Shown: positions 24,801-33,053 of the stretch, piece after piece | Numbering within the stretch: the stretch's first letter is position 1 | Layout: each line of letters begins with the position of its first letter | Assembly (NCBI GenBank): GCA_022266195.1 | Contig: WHVY01000004.1 | Span: 9,379,501-9,443,500 of the forward strand | Direction of reading: 5' to 3' | Source of the DNA: Tetranychus cinnabarinus | Taxonomy: Eukaryota > Arthropoda > Arachnida > Trombidiformes > Tetranychidae | DNA length: 64,000 nt | Position numbers and translations under genes: made by a program | The notes under the pieces: generated by a model | What the model saw: the letters and a program-made list of their open reading frames with translations, nothing else | Told to the model about the DNA's origin: nothing | Database searches by the model: none

Positions 24801-24824
24801 ATTCATCTTAATCATCTATTATAA
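9823..24824 (+). CDS. Secreted/membrane-anchored Ig-Ig-sushi protein, beat-like
   Basis: Exons 9823..9871, 11169..11329, 21953..22148, 22325..22453, 23096..23551 and 24748..24824 join in phase to 355 codons. Residues 1-17 form a signal peptide. Residues about 18-120 look like a first Ig domain, with cysteines in FTITCSY and GNYTCKV. A second Ig-like domain follows (IELECSG to FLFRCIL). Residues 245-330 form a sushi/CCP module that starts DCPEP and ends PTC. The last exon encodes a short hydrophobic tail (SLAVSLIILVTIIHL) ending in LL, which suggests a GPI signal or a membrane anchor. The spacing of the Ig pair resembles the Beaten-path family of neuronal guidance ligands; that is inference. 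Part of the sushi exon (about 23,458-23,530) reads open but could hold a variant loop. Intron 2 is 10.6 kb and contains a Gypsy retrotransposon in the same orientation. Intron 1 and the flanks of the element look like plain AT-rich noncoding DNA. Confidence 0.72.
13788..14088 (+). repeat. 5' LTR of the Gypsy element
   Basis: Starts TGTAAAG and ends TTACA. The first 60 bases are a short tandem repeat of the type GTAAAGAGTAAT. A TTTAAACCC stretch about 100 bases before the end and an AATAAAG further on are candidate promoter and polyadenylation signals. Confidence 0.95.
14091..14108 (+). promoter_or_regulatory. Candidate tRNA primer-binding site
   Basis: Two bases after the 5' LTR the sequence TGGAGGTTCCACCGAG begins with TGG, as expected of a primer-binding site pairing with a tRNA 3' CCA end. 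I do not assign the tRNA. Confidence 0.6.
14215..18831 (+). CDS. Gag-Pol polyprotein of the Gypsy element
   Basis: A single open frame of 1,538 codons encodes all the retrotransposition proteins without frameshift or stop. In order: Gag with the zinc knuckle CWNCQQPGHVLANC from residue 250; a proline/arginine-rich linker; aspartic protease with the motif LVDPGST (Asp 419); reverse transcriptase with YLDD at 754-757; RNase H with HCDASG (Asp 903); integrase with an HHCC zinc region (His 1113 to Cys 1143/1146) and catalytic residues Asp 1175, Asp 1235 and Glu 1271, giving the D,D(35)E spacing. A C-terminal GPY-type stretch follows (SGPYIIES). The start ATG lies 126 bases after the LTR. Fusion of gag and pol in one frame is known in several Gypsy lineages. 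All catalytic residues are present, so it may be active. It is a retrotransposon without an envelope gene. Confidence 0.95.
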   Translation: MSEPGKSPQSPPVDFDVLVQRVVSQIVAGTFAQPRVPRLEPFDGAPTSDVNVFLRDFEDLAESSNWLEPERLKRVPLYLTGAAKDWYHINVKGITPMDWTTFVDRIKTYFLPTKFDTYIREELRNRHQKPNEPVANYILAKLSLCQKLNPTMSDQEKIDYLYPGLHDHIRVALYPFNPVKVDVFLDLAKRIEVGARASLKDESQTEPKTAFTPDLANLNEIVRRAVADAMPRQRPVFVTHEDPGRPAPTCWNCQQPGHVLANCPRRSLPPQRPPVNRRLDFDQYANAPARPPPGARAAYHPPPQPPSFPPYRSRYPDHRYFVPEQRGEQRMEVDLYPPTYRPGRNYHGMERSDYWYSRQGGAPPEVTANPGPRDRNERPDHEMERPGRANSLTDSEGESSRLIVTNGYIGQTPIKCLVDPGSTVSLLDSRLAHLVDLNEYTGPLIRSVSGHSLPIIGKCLSGIRLNCMTEPITTDLLVTDGLEFDCLLGNNYNKAARLIIDCATNQIRTQDQVANLREDSRDNLLEESGLVVIPEFEHNSDHVVHSLTTIEDIPIESSLPEEQKEQLTTLLDRYRSYFAQDKEKLGYCSLFTHRIDTGNHPPIHSHPYRYSPSQRQSLNEQIQEMIDLQVVVPSRSPWASPVVLIKKKDGNPRVCIDLRKVNAITKRDVYPLPNIDDLLSSLQGSAYFSSIDLNSGYWQLAMDERDREKTAFITQDGLFEFLRMPFGLTNAPATFQRTMDMVLAGLKHNQCLVYLDDVVVFGKTFTDHLTHLKNTLNAITEAGFTLKVAKCHFGMREMNFLGHVIDANGIRTDPDKTRAIVEFPPPKDVTQVRSFIGLAGYYRKFIKDFAKLAEPITRLTKQQVAFIWSTEQEEAFNTLKALLCSEPVLIHYQPCLPIELHCDASGIGIGAALMHRVDDKLRAIWYASRLLSETEKRYPITEQEALAIVWAVDKFRHFLLGQKFTIYTDHQALSWMKNKARISDRLARWSLQLQAYHYEIVYRSGATNKVADCLSRYPLEYKDQNLVVRNLIQAQRLLQLKQYRDPTWKKILSAITNPEDYPEVDCSRFTIDENGTLRRMVISESGPKLVVCVPSQMKMEIMESCHDDPIAGHLGLNKTRERIRSRYYWLSLGQDVRDYVLSCEKCQTKKSSCQPAPGLLVPITPGGAFEKIGMDLLGPFPLSASGNRQIVVATDYLTRWVECQALPDATAKTVARFFAERIVCRHGAPMVILTDQGKNFMSSFMEQTFEMFGVKHARTSAYHPACNGLTERFNKTLANMIAMYVGNKQQDWDDCLPYVQFAYNTSVQASTEYTPFFLVYGREPNLPKCPIGSRNIESMGIDDPKQYAELLKDFVAAKRECARENLIQAQALNKRHYDARHRPVTYRPGDKVLVYSPRRYKGKSTKLLHGYSGPYIIESQTGLNTYKVIFKENDPKGTQVVHISRIKPFRSRMHTKSDLEDSTEEQPATETDHSALEVPMERPTASSDTSETEIIEFPEVAQQPDEQDRNDSSTEDSEPVPARRRSQRTIRIPARYQA
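19112..20241 (-). CDS. Antisense spliced gene inside the Gypsy element; unknown function
   Basis: On the strand opposite to gag-pol, between pol and the 3' LTR, a frame of 352 codons is built from exon 20220..20241 (MSQFGHP plus one base) and exon 19112..20148. They are separated by a 71-base intron with donor GTGAGT and acceptor TGTACAG, and the phase matches. The long exon is open on its own; the splice gives it an ATG start. The product is rich in Ser, Pro and Arg, with a 12-residue tandem repeat of the type SPERSPARTPDN at its centre. Near the C-terminus is a possible Cys2-His2 unit (CRWC, then His after about 17 residues and another His 8 further on). No family is recognised. Antisense accessory ORFs in this position are known in some plant Gypsy elements. 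An alternative is that the first ATG of the long exon is used. Confidence 0.6.
19609..19752. repeat. 36-bp tandem repeat in the antisense gene
   Basis: Four near-identical 36-base units, each beginning GTTCAGGCGAGT on the plus strand, are followed by a degenerate fifth unit to about 19,800. They encode the SPERSPARTPDN repeat of the antisense protein. Because the period is divisible by three, plus-strand frames also stay open here. Confidence 0.85.
20462..20474 (+). promoter_or_regulatory. Polypurine tract of the Gypsy element
   Basis: AAGAGGGGGAAAG lies directly before the 3' LTR, where plus-strand DNA synthesis is primed in LTR elements. Confidence 0.9.
20475..20775 (+). repeat. 3' LTR of the Gypsy element
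   Basis: Same length as the 5' LTR. The differences I see are two substitutions close together (AAAGTAAAGTG in the 5' copy, AAAATAAAGTC here). Flanked on the right by ATAT, the second copy of the target duplication. Confidence 0.95.
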
Positions 24825-26439
24825 CCTTACGTAGACCTTAATCATATTGGAAAATATATACAACTTAATTTTAACCCAAAAACCTTTTTTAATGTTGATC
24901 CATAATGCCTAATTATTGTTTATTGTAAATAATAATATGGACTCGATTGAATCCATGGATCAGCCGGATCGTGCAATTATCTTCATCCTGATCATCCCAA
25001 TCAAATTGGCATCTTGAGTTGCCTCGTTGGAATCCTATTTATTTTCTGGTACCAAAATGTTGACCATGTTCACATCAAAGATATCATCCAAACCAGAATT
25101 TTCATCTTCATTCTGTCCTCAACTAAATTTGATTTATAAGTATCAAAATTATAGACAAATTATTTAAATCTCAAAAATACAGATAAACGTCAATTCAACA
25201 GGTTTGTTGCTCGAATAGCTCAAGAAATGTTTCAGCCAGCATTGATTCCTATTATCAATTGTTTTACCAACATTTTTCATGTCCTTTTTTAATAAATACC
25301 AGAAAATCTTTGGTTATTTTTGAGCTTTCATTATAAATTGTTTTCCTCGATTGAAACATTTATGCTTCAATAAGATCATTCAAGCCAGAATCAATGTTCA
25401 AGATGAAACAGTTCTGTAACTATTCGAGAAACAATTCAGTTAAATTTACGATTAACTCTGTATATCTATATCATAAGGCAACAAATAATATATTAATTAC
25501 ATGCTAACAATTTTAAATTATCAATTCTAGAGCTACTATAAAATATCGTATTTGACTCACCAGATGAAGCAAAGAGTAACAATCTAATCAATGATTTGGT
25601 TAATTTACTGAATTCAATTTTTAATATGATAGACAATTTATTTTTCATGCTTAACCTTAAATCTTATCCAATTGTTTTCAACTAAATTGTGATTCTTAAA
25701 CTGCCCTTAAACTCAAATTGATTATCTTATGTCATGTTTTTTTCTCGTTATTAATGTATTTGGCCAACAGCTGCTGATCCATTTTAAATCTAGATATTTT
25801 AATAATTTTTAATATTTAACCGATTCTAATTTCAACCATTGATTTAGTTATCACTGACTTGAATATTGAAATGATTTGTCATGATTTTGTTGAAAATGTT
25901 CAATTTTAACATGGATACAGCTGATTAGCTTTGGATTTAATTTGTTTATAATTGACTATTTGCTTCTTCAAACTTGTGCTTTGACTTTAACAATTAATGA
26001 ATAAAATCAATGAAAATTTTAATCTAAATTACTTTTTTGTCTTTTCTTGATGGTTCCATGATTAAGATTGTATCTTTGAACAATCTCTTCCTCATTGCAT
26101 GGAAAGTTAAATATTCATTATTCATTTATTAATGAATGAATTGAATTTCATTTTTTGCTCAATTCTTTTCATATTTTAAGTTTTTGTTTTTCACTTATTA
26201 TGATCAAGACTATTTTAAGGCTTTAACCATCTAATCTTTCGATTGTCAATTGATTTTATTAATAACTTTCACTATTATTAGCATTGTCAGCAAATTATCG
26301 CGTTACCATTTTCGTGGTTAGGTTCATTTTCAATTTCACTTTCACCCAGTTTGGATTAAATTTTTGCTCATTTAGTCTTAATTGACTTTGTGTCCATCAC
26401 AGTGTCCATTTCAATTGTGATCAGTGGCAAAGTTTAAAA
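24825..26439. other. Intergenic region, no gene seen
   Basis: AT-rich spacer between the Ig/sushi gene and the low-complexity secreted protein gene. No frame of note, no tRNA-like fold and no clear transposon signature was seen. Confidence 0.5.
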
Positions 26440-28144
26440 ATGATTTTCAGTTCCATTCTCATCTTTTTGGTCGCTTTGATTCCAACCGTGTTTAACCCGT
26501 CGGATGCAAAGGAATCTAAAGAGGACGAAAAGGAAGGCAAAGGTAGCAATAAACCAATGATCATCATGTTAGGTAAGTCAATTGTAATTATTTAGATTTT
26601 GGTCAGATAATTGTGATTCTTCATCTCTAGGTAATCAAGGATCTTCCAACAATGGTGGTATGAATGGAGGAGGGTGGGGAAATGGAGGTAATAATATGGG
26701 TTGGGGTGGAGGTGGTGGTGGAGGGCCTAATGGCATGATGTGGGGTGGCAATGGAGGTGGAAACTGTAACGGAGGTAAGATGAGAATAAGATTAATGTAA
26801 TTATTGATTAACTATTATGATATGAAATTTAACAGGCTGTAACAATATGATGATGTCCAATAAAATGTCTCAAGATCCATCTATGCAAACTAAATTTGTT
26901 CCTGTTCCAATACCTTACATGGTTCCAAAAAAGTCATCCAAAAACGGTGATGGCGATGATTATGATGATGATGATTATAGTGATGAGGGCGATATGATGA
27001 TGGATTTGATGAACAAAATGAATGGTATAAATAGTATGAACGGTATGAATGGTTTCAATGGGATGATGCCTGGTATGAATGGTATGGATATGATGAAAAA
27101 AATGAAAGATATGCAAATGATGAAAATGATGAAGAAAATGATGAAAAAACAGAAAGATAATAGAAACAGAAGAGGTGGAGGAGGAAAGTGTTGTCCAGTT
27201 ATGAGGGTAATCACCAACAAAGCACCAATGAAGCAACAAACACAACCCAAACCTCCAGCGACTCAATTAATGATCCTTCCGTAAGTAGTTCATAAACAGA
27301 ACACAAAACTGAAAGAAATGCACAAAATTTAATTTTTCATTTTTTCTCCTTTATTTTTACATTCTATTTCTTTCATTTCAAGAGTTCCAAGGTAAATATA
27401 AAATTATTGTCCAACTCTAATCATGTCATTGATTTTGATAGTCTTTTGATGATAAATATAATCTTTAATCTTTTCAGTCCGATGCCGGTTCCAATGCATA
27501 TGCAAGGACATAAATCAATGCCTATTCCGATGCCAGTTCCTTATCCTCTTCCAGTCCCGGCTCCATCATCAGCTCGGCCTCCTGTATCAATGACTATGCC
27601 AGTAAACATGGCAATGTCTATGCCAATGTCCATGCCCATGATGATGCCCATGGCGAATCAGCCAATACCAAAGAATGATCATCACCACCACCACCATCAT
27701 CATCATACATCGAATGGATGGGAATCTGCAAAATCGAAAAGTTGTCCGTCCACTGGATGGTCACAAGTTCCAACCTCAAATTCAATGGCAACTGGATGGT
27801 CAACACCTTCATCAGGTTGGTCATCATCCCCTTACCCATCACAACCGCCTCCTCCTCCTCCTCCCTCTTCTTCATCATCTCCTCCTAACACTGGTTGGAC
27901 AAATTCACCAAATGGTCCATCAGCAAATCCTGGAATGACAATTACCTTAAAATTACCATCCTCAAAATCAACAGGGTGGACATCACCATCTTCCTCTTCA
28001 CCAATATCATCTCAGAACTGGGGACCTTCTTTACCGGCAACAGTCAATATGGTTGACTCTTGGGATACACCGAAACCAACTGCCGCCTTAGCTTACAAGG
28101 CTGCAAGTGTGATCCAACCCATTGCTGTTACTGACTGGATTTGA
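26440..28144 (+). CDS. Secreted Gly/Met/Pro/His-rich low-complexity protein
   Basis: Exons 26440..26572, 26631..26774, 26836..27280 and 27478..28144 join in phase to 462 codons. Residues 1 to about 22 are a signal peptide (MIFSSILIFLVALIPT), followed by an acidic/lysine stretch. Exon 2 encodes a Gly/Asn/Trp-rich block, exon 3 an acidic Asp run and a Met/Asn/Lys-rich block, and exon 4 repeated MPVPMP-type units, a run of nine His and Trp/Ser/Pro-rich tandem-like segments (TGWS, SGWS, TGWT). A 9-base microexon (AGTTCCAAG, about 27,382-27,390) lies between exons 3 and 4 with splice signals on both sides and would keep the frame, adding VPS-type residues. I do not recognise a family. Composition suggests an extracellular structural protein (cuticle, egg shell or silk-like), which is inference. 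Confidence 0.6.
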
Positions 28145-31104
28145 TAACTTGAAAAGCTCATGAACATATTATAAATCAAGGATACGGGTATTCTAGGATC
28201 TCTACACAATTTACCTGCAGTTTATGTTAACATTAAATCATTAAACATCCACGAAACTTGAGTTATGGCCAATTTGAGTATCTTTAAGCACTTTCAAATG
28301 ATCAAACAGAGACTGCCAGAAGTACCCTGTGAAAGGTCTATTCATCTATTGGTGACCAACCACCATTTCAATTGTTATTGAATCTACAAAAGATGAAATT
28401 ACTAAAGTGACGGAGAAACAATTACACTCAGTAGGTTTACTTCATTTTTCGTGTATATTTGATTAGCATGATTATTACAATACCAAGTGCCATTGAGAGG
28501 GACTTTTTTGAACCTCTAAACACACAGTTATATTCAATCATTTAATTTTGATCAACTGATTGTTTTAATTTTTTGTTTTCCTTTGATCAACAGTCAACTG
28601 AATAAAATCAATTCTCAAATTTTCTTGTTAAACAATCAGTTGTTTAAAATTTTACATTTCTGTGTTGAGGTGATGATTGAAAGACCTCATTGAGAAAACA
28701 TTGAACAACAATTTTATCATTTCTTGTTTTGTTCCTTCAAATCAATGTAATCTCTTAATCATTTGTAAATGCTATCAAATTACGTCTGAATTGTTACAAA
28801 AAAAATATCAACCAATTACCCGTTTTTCAATATCTTTGTAAATCTTGCACCTTTTCAATTTAATAAAATTAAGTCAAGGGAAGAACCATTTGAATTAGCA
28901 AAAGCGTTTTAATCAATAGTTTCCGTTTTACTCTAAATTCATGAGACCAAATTTACAGGATCCAACCCAGGATAGATTGTCATCAATTGAATAAAGTTAA
29001 TCATCAGATTAGGACGGAAGTCCATTATGAAAGGATTGACATGAAAATGGAAACAAAAATTTATCCCAAATGTTTATCTCTAATGTAAAGAGAAACACTT
29101 GGAAAGTTCACCCAAAAATAATAAATGCATCAACTTGAAGTAACAACAAGCAACATGACCTGAATCTGCCTGTTAATCAGCCATCAACATGTTTCCATTG
29201 ATTAAAGTGAAATGGCTTTATTCAATTTAATCAACAAATCAACGTGACACAGAAATATAAACAAACAAAATCCTCCCAAAAAAAGGTCCAAACATTTCCG
29301 TCAAATTAGCTGGTCTATTAAATGCTGGTCAAGCTTACAAATGGCAAGAGGATTAACCGTTTTTTCACACACATTGGTACCTTTACCCTCTGGGTTTGAA
29401 ATTGTTTTCATTACCAACAATATGATTCATACTAAATATGAATCATGACACTCTTGATTGGAGGAGGAACCACAAAAATTAATATCCACATTGCTTTTGA
29501 AGACATTTAACCATCTTATGTTTATTGGTAACAATAAGGAAACATGCTTGACTCTCCAAGGCAACCGAGTTGGAGGTTTAATTAAAGTATATTAAATCTG
29601 CCATAATCATCATCATTGACAACAATAGAGTCACCAGCCAACCGGTAAGCCTAAGCTATTGATTCTGGTTTTATTCTGGTTTCATTCTGGTATTTTACAA
29701 AAAATATTATTTTCGTATAAAATCAATTTACTAATCAATGGCACGGACTGTGGATTAGCAAATAATTTTCATTTTAATTATTGAAGAGTAAATGGCTTTA
29801 GGTTTACTTCAACTGTACCTGTTGACTGGTTCATTGGACTGAATCAATAAATGAATTGAAGGTAATAAAGTCAATGTCAGGTACAAATAAAAACGTCTTT
29901 GTTTGGTTTTACTTTTTTTGCTGCTTCCATTGGCAAACATTTCCCCGGAGGAAGAAAGGTAAAATTGAAAAACTGAATCAGCTAATAATCATTTGTTGTA
30001 TTCATCAAATTGCTTGGTTTCCCTTGGTTTCACAATTGATTTTTACAGCTGTTTAACTTTTTTTAAGGCTTGAATCAAATTTTTGGCTAGATTTGCCTGA
30101 GTTTTGCCGAAAAAAGAAACAAGAAAATATCTCAATTGTAAACTTGTCAATCTTATTGCCTTCAAAGGCTCATGCTTTTAACAATATTTCATGATTACAT
30201 TATAAATGGTTGAAAACCCATTTGCTGAAAGGGAAAGATGATCAAGATACAAACGGAATATGAATTGTATCAAAATAAATATTTATCATTTGATGAATGA
30301 GAAAAGTGGGCAACAATTACAATTTCAAGTATAAGACTCTATTGGTTGCATGATAATTCAACTATAATACACCAACTAGTGATATAATTAGATACAAAGG
30401 TTTGGGTAGAATGGGTTTGGTTGAAAATGATATTTTTTATAAGTTGTTTGTTTAACACATTTTCAGGTCTTTTGTAAATGTAACTGACAGGGAAGAGTGT
30501 ATTTAATTTTGTTGATCCATCAAGTTAACTTTACTTTAATCGAATGGCATTTTCAATAATTTCAACTGAAAACTCTAAATAGAGCATCTTCTTTAAACAT
30601 TCAGTGATACTGGAATAAACTCTGGTTTTTATCTATGAAAAAGTCACCTACATCTTCATTGCCATCATCAACTTTACCCAAACAGAGAAGAGGAAAAGCT
30701 ATGCAAATAATCATCAACTTGATCTTGGAGTGAGAAGATATTTTTAAACTTGGTCATTTCATCTTTAATGGTCTTCCATGACTATAACAACATTCCAGTG
30801 ATCCTTTCTTTACACCGTTAAATGTATTCCAATTTTTGGGATCATTTATTGCAATCAAATGTTCAAGTTAATGTCAAAAATCGTAAAAACAAATTGACTG
30901 GAAATGGTAAACAAGCGCATCCATAAATCTTGATTAGTCGTAAGGTGACGTCTCAAATGTGTCATTATATTTCTGATAGTAATTTAGATGATAATAACTA
31001 TAAGGTATGTACAATTAGTGTTAGTTTTGATTCTTGTCTGCACAATTTGCTTGTAAATTCTGGTGATTAATTGTCTTCTTTTTCTGGTTTCTCCACGTTT
31101 CTCA
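28145..31104. other. Intergenic region, no gene seen
   Basis: About 3 kb of AT-rich DNA. The only frames, such as 29,856-30,056, are short and have no coding character. No repeat family stands out by eye. Confidence 0.5.
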
Positions 31105-32223
31105 ATGTTTTCACCAGTCTTACCTCGCATTGTCTTTATCATAATAACGCACAGTTTATTATTCAACTGTGAGACTGAAACAGTTAGTGACTTGTTTGCC
31201 TCTCCTGATCCACCGTCAATCATTTATTTGGAAACAAATTCAAGTGTAACAAAATATATTGACTATCGGTCTAATTGTGCACGCCAATGGGTCTTAAAAC
31301 GTGAAGGCTACAATTATAATGGAAGTAATCTTGAGGTTGTTAAGGAGGCGATCCTAATTTTAAGCCATCTTGATTTGGATTCATCAGCTGGTGATTATCT
31401 TCTTGTATCCAGTGGCATACCAGATGAAACATACAAGCCCAAAATTTTGGTCATTACATCAAAGATAAACGATGAAAGTAAAACCATTGCCATTTCTTCG
31501 CCAATTACTTGGATTGGTTTGGTTAATAATGCTGCATATAAACCAGCAATAACCCTAACATTCACCTGGGTTGCTCCTGAATTGAAAATAAAAGAGGAAA
31601 TATTTCCAACTGAATTACGATCAGCATCAGTCGATCTTTGCTTTGAGGAAATTGATTGTCCAATTGTATCGGAAAACCAGCAATTTATCAAATCTGGGTT
31701 GACTGAAATGGTTAATCGATTCATTTACGATGAAAATAGTACCAATATTCAACCGATTGACGAGCAGCAAATCAAAATTATCCGTAATGAGTCGAGAATC
31801 AATGATGAGCAAGTTTCTGTTAATAAATATTGCAGGGTCCAACTTGCTGTTACTAGTGAAGTTGATATCAATTGGGCTCATCCAGAGTTGACAAAGGAAA
31901 TTTTGACCACCATTTGGTTATCAACTAATACATCTGCTCAAATCATCTCAATTCCTGGTGATCGTTTAAGTTTTAAGACTTGTCAAGATGAATCATTTGA
32001 TCCCTTTATTACGTTACAATCAGCTGGTATCTTTATAGCTGGTCTAGGAGCTTCCATTGGTTTATGGAGATGGCATCATTCACATGTTTTGTCAGCAAAG
32101 AAAGCAATTAAACCTAAAGTTGATTCAGTTTTAGCCTCAACAGAAACAAAACATAATCCAATCTATGAGAGTGACGGAGAAAACGACGAAGATTATGTTC
32201 TTGGTGAACGTGGTTATCACTAG
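31105..32223 (+). CDS. Unrecognised single-pass type I membrane protein
   Basis: One uninterrupted frame of 372 codons from the first ATG; the frame extends 14 codons further upstream but without another ATG. Residues 1 to about 22 form a signal peptide (MFSPVLPRIVFIIITHSLLF). The ectodomain of about 290 residues has several N-x-S/T sites and few cysteines (NCARQW, VDLCFEEIDC, KYCRVQ, KTCQDE). A hydrophobic segment (AGIFIAGLGASIGLW) near residue 315 spans the membrane. The cytoplasmic tail is about 55 residues, first basic, then acidic, with an NPIY motif that resembles the NPxY endocytosis/PTB signal and a later YVLGE. I cannot assign a family. It is convergent with the RBM7-like gene, with only 74 bases between the two stops, so the 3' untranslated regions probably overlap. 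Confidence 0.75.
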   Translation: MFSPVLPRIVFIIITHSLLFNCETETVSDLFASPDPPSIIYLETNSSVTKYIDYRSNCARQWVLKREGYNYNGSNLEVVKEAILILSHLDLDSSAGDYLLVSSGIPDETYKPKILVITSKINDESKTIAISSPITWIGLVNNAAYKPAITLTFTWVAPELKIKEEIFPTELRSASVDLCFEEIDCPIVSENQQFIKSGLTEMVNRFIYDENSTNIQPIDEQQIKIIRNESRINDEQVSVNKYCRVQLAVTSEVDINWAHPELTKEILTTIWLSTNTSAQIISIPGDRLSFKTCQDESFDPFITLQSAGIFIAGLGASIGLWRWHHSHVLSAKKAIKPKVDSVLASTETKHNPIYESDGENDEDYVLGERGYH

Positions 32224-32297
32224 AATGTTTGATGGATAATTGTCAAAATATCAAAAATTGAAAATGAAATACAAAATTAAACGCAAGTGAATTACAA

Positions 32298-32669
32298 TCA
32301 ATACTTTTTAATACCAAATCTAGCCTGCCAATTGGTAGGATGAGAAGCAAATGTATATTCATACTCTCTTAACCGCTTTAAATAAACAAAAGTCTCTGGT
32401 TTTGGAATTTTAGGCTTCAGATCAAGTTGTTTCCCATATAAATGAACCCCATCCATGAGTGCTAACGCATAACCAACCGAAACTTGATGTTCAAATTCAA
32501 TGAAAGCAAAGTCTGGTTTCAAGACAACATTTTTAACAGGTCCACATTGAATAAACAATTCAAACAGCAGCTCTTTGGTCACTTTTGGATCAATATTACT
32601 CACTTTGAGAGTACGCTCTTGTATGTCATTAGAAACGGGTAGTCGATTGCCAATGGTCGGTTGACTCAT
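32298..32669 (-). CDS. Rbm7: RBM7-like RRM protein, short form
   Basis: Single-exon frame of 123 codons with one RNA-recognition motif. RNP2 is LKVSNI at residues 21-26 and RNP1 is FAFIEF at 54-59. The stretch VTKELLFELF, then GPV, and later EHQVSVGYA and LYGK agree closely with RBM7/RBM11, whose RRM serves the nuclear exosome targeting (NEXT) complex with ZCCHC8 and MTR4 (known of the family). The vertebrate protein is about 266 residues, so this form lacks the long C-terminal tail and ends just after the RRM with a short conserved-looking extension. It could be a naturally reduced orthologue or could have a missed 3' exon, although a clean stop follows. Head-to-head with NF-YC, with about 380 bases between start codons. 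Confidence 0.82.
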   Translation of the reverse strand: MSQPTIGNRLPVSNDIQERTLKVSNIDPKVTKELLFELFIQCGPVKNVVLKPDFAFIEFEHQVSVGYALALMDGVHLYGKQLDLKPKIPKPETFVYLKRLREYEYTFASHPTNWQARFGIKKY

Positions 32670-33053
32670 TCTTCTCGATTAAAAAAGCTAAAGTAAAAAA
32701 AATCACAAGAAAATAGTAAAAAAGGTAAACATTAAAAAAGGTAAATGTTTTGACACATGAATTTGGATAGGGAATAGAAAGGCTGCTAAGGCGACAAAAC
32801 GGATTTTAACGGAAAGTATCGACATCTGTTGGGTGGTAAAGAAACGAATATTACTAACGATTTGCTATGCGCATGTTAGCGTTGCTTTGTTTTGTTGATG
32901 TTAATGTTTAATCTGCGCGAGGCAGGGCGAATTGTACATCAAATAAAGGGACCGGAATCAAAATTTATCTGTTTACTTTTCTCGTTTTTCTTAATTTTAC
33001 TCTAATTTAACTACTACTGACATTGATTTTTGGTGTTACAGACTTACTTCTCA
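32670..33053. promoter_or_regulatory. Shared bidirectional promoter region, RBM7-like / NF-YC
   Basis: The two genes start in opposite directions from this interval. It is less AT-rich in the middle (about 32,770-32,960). A TTACAG acceptor directly before 33,042 suggests that NF-YC has an untranslated first exon and an intron in this interval. Confidence 0.5.
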
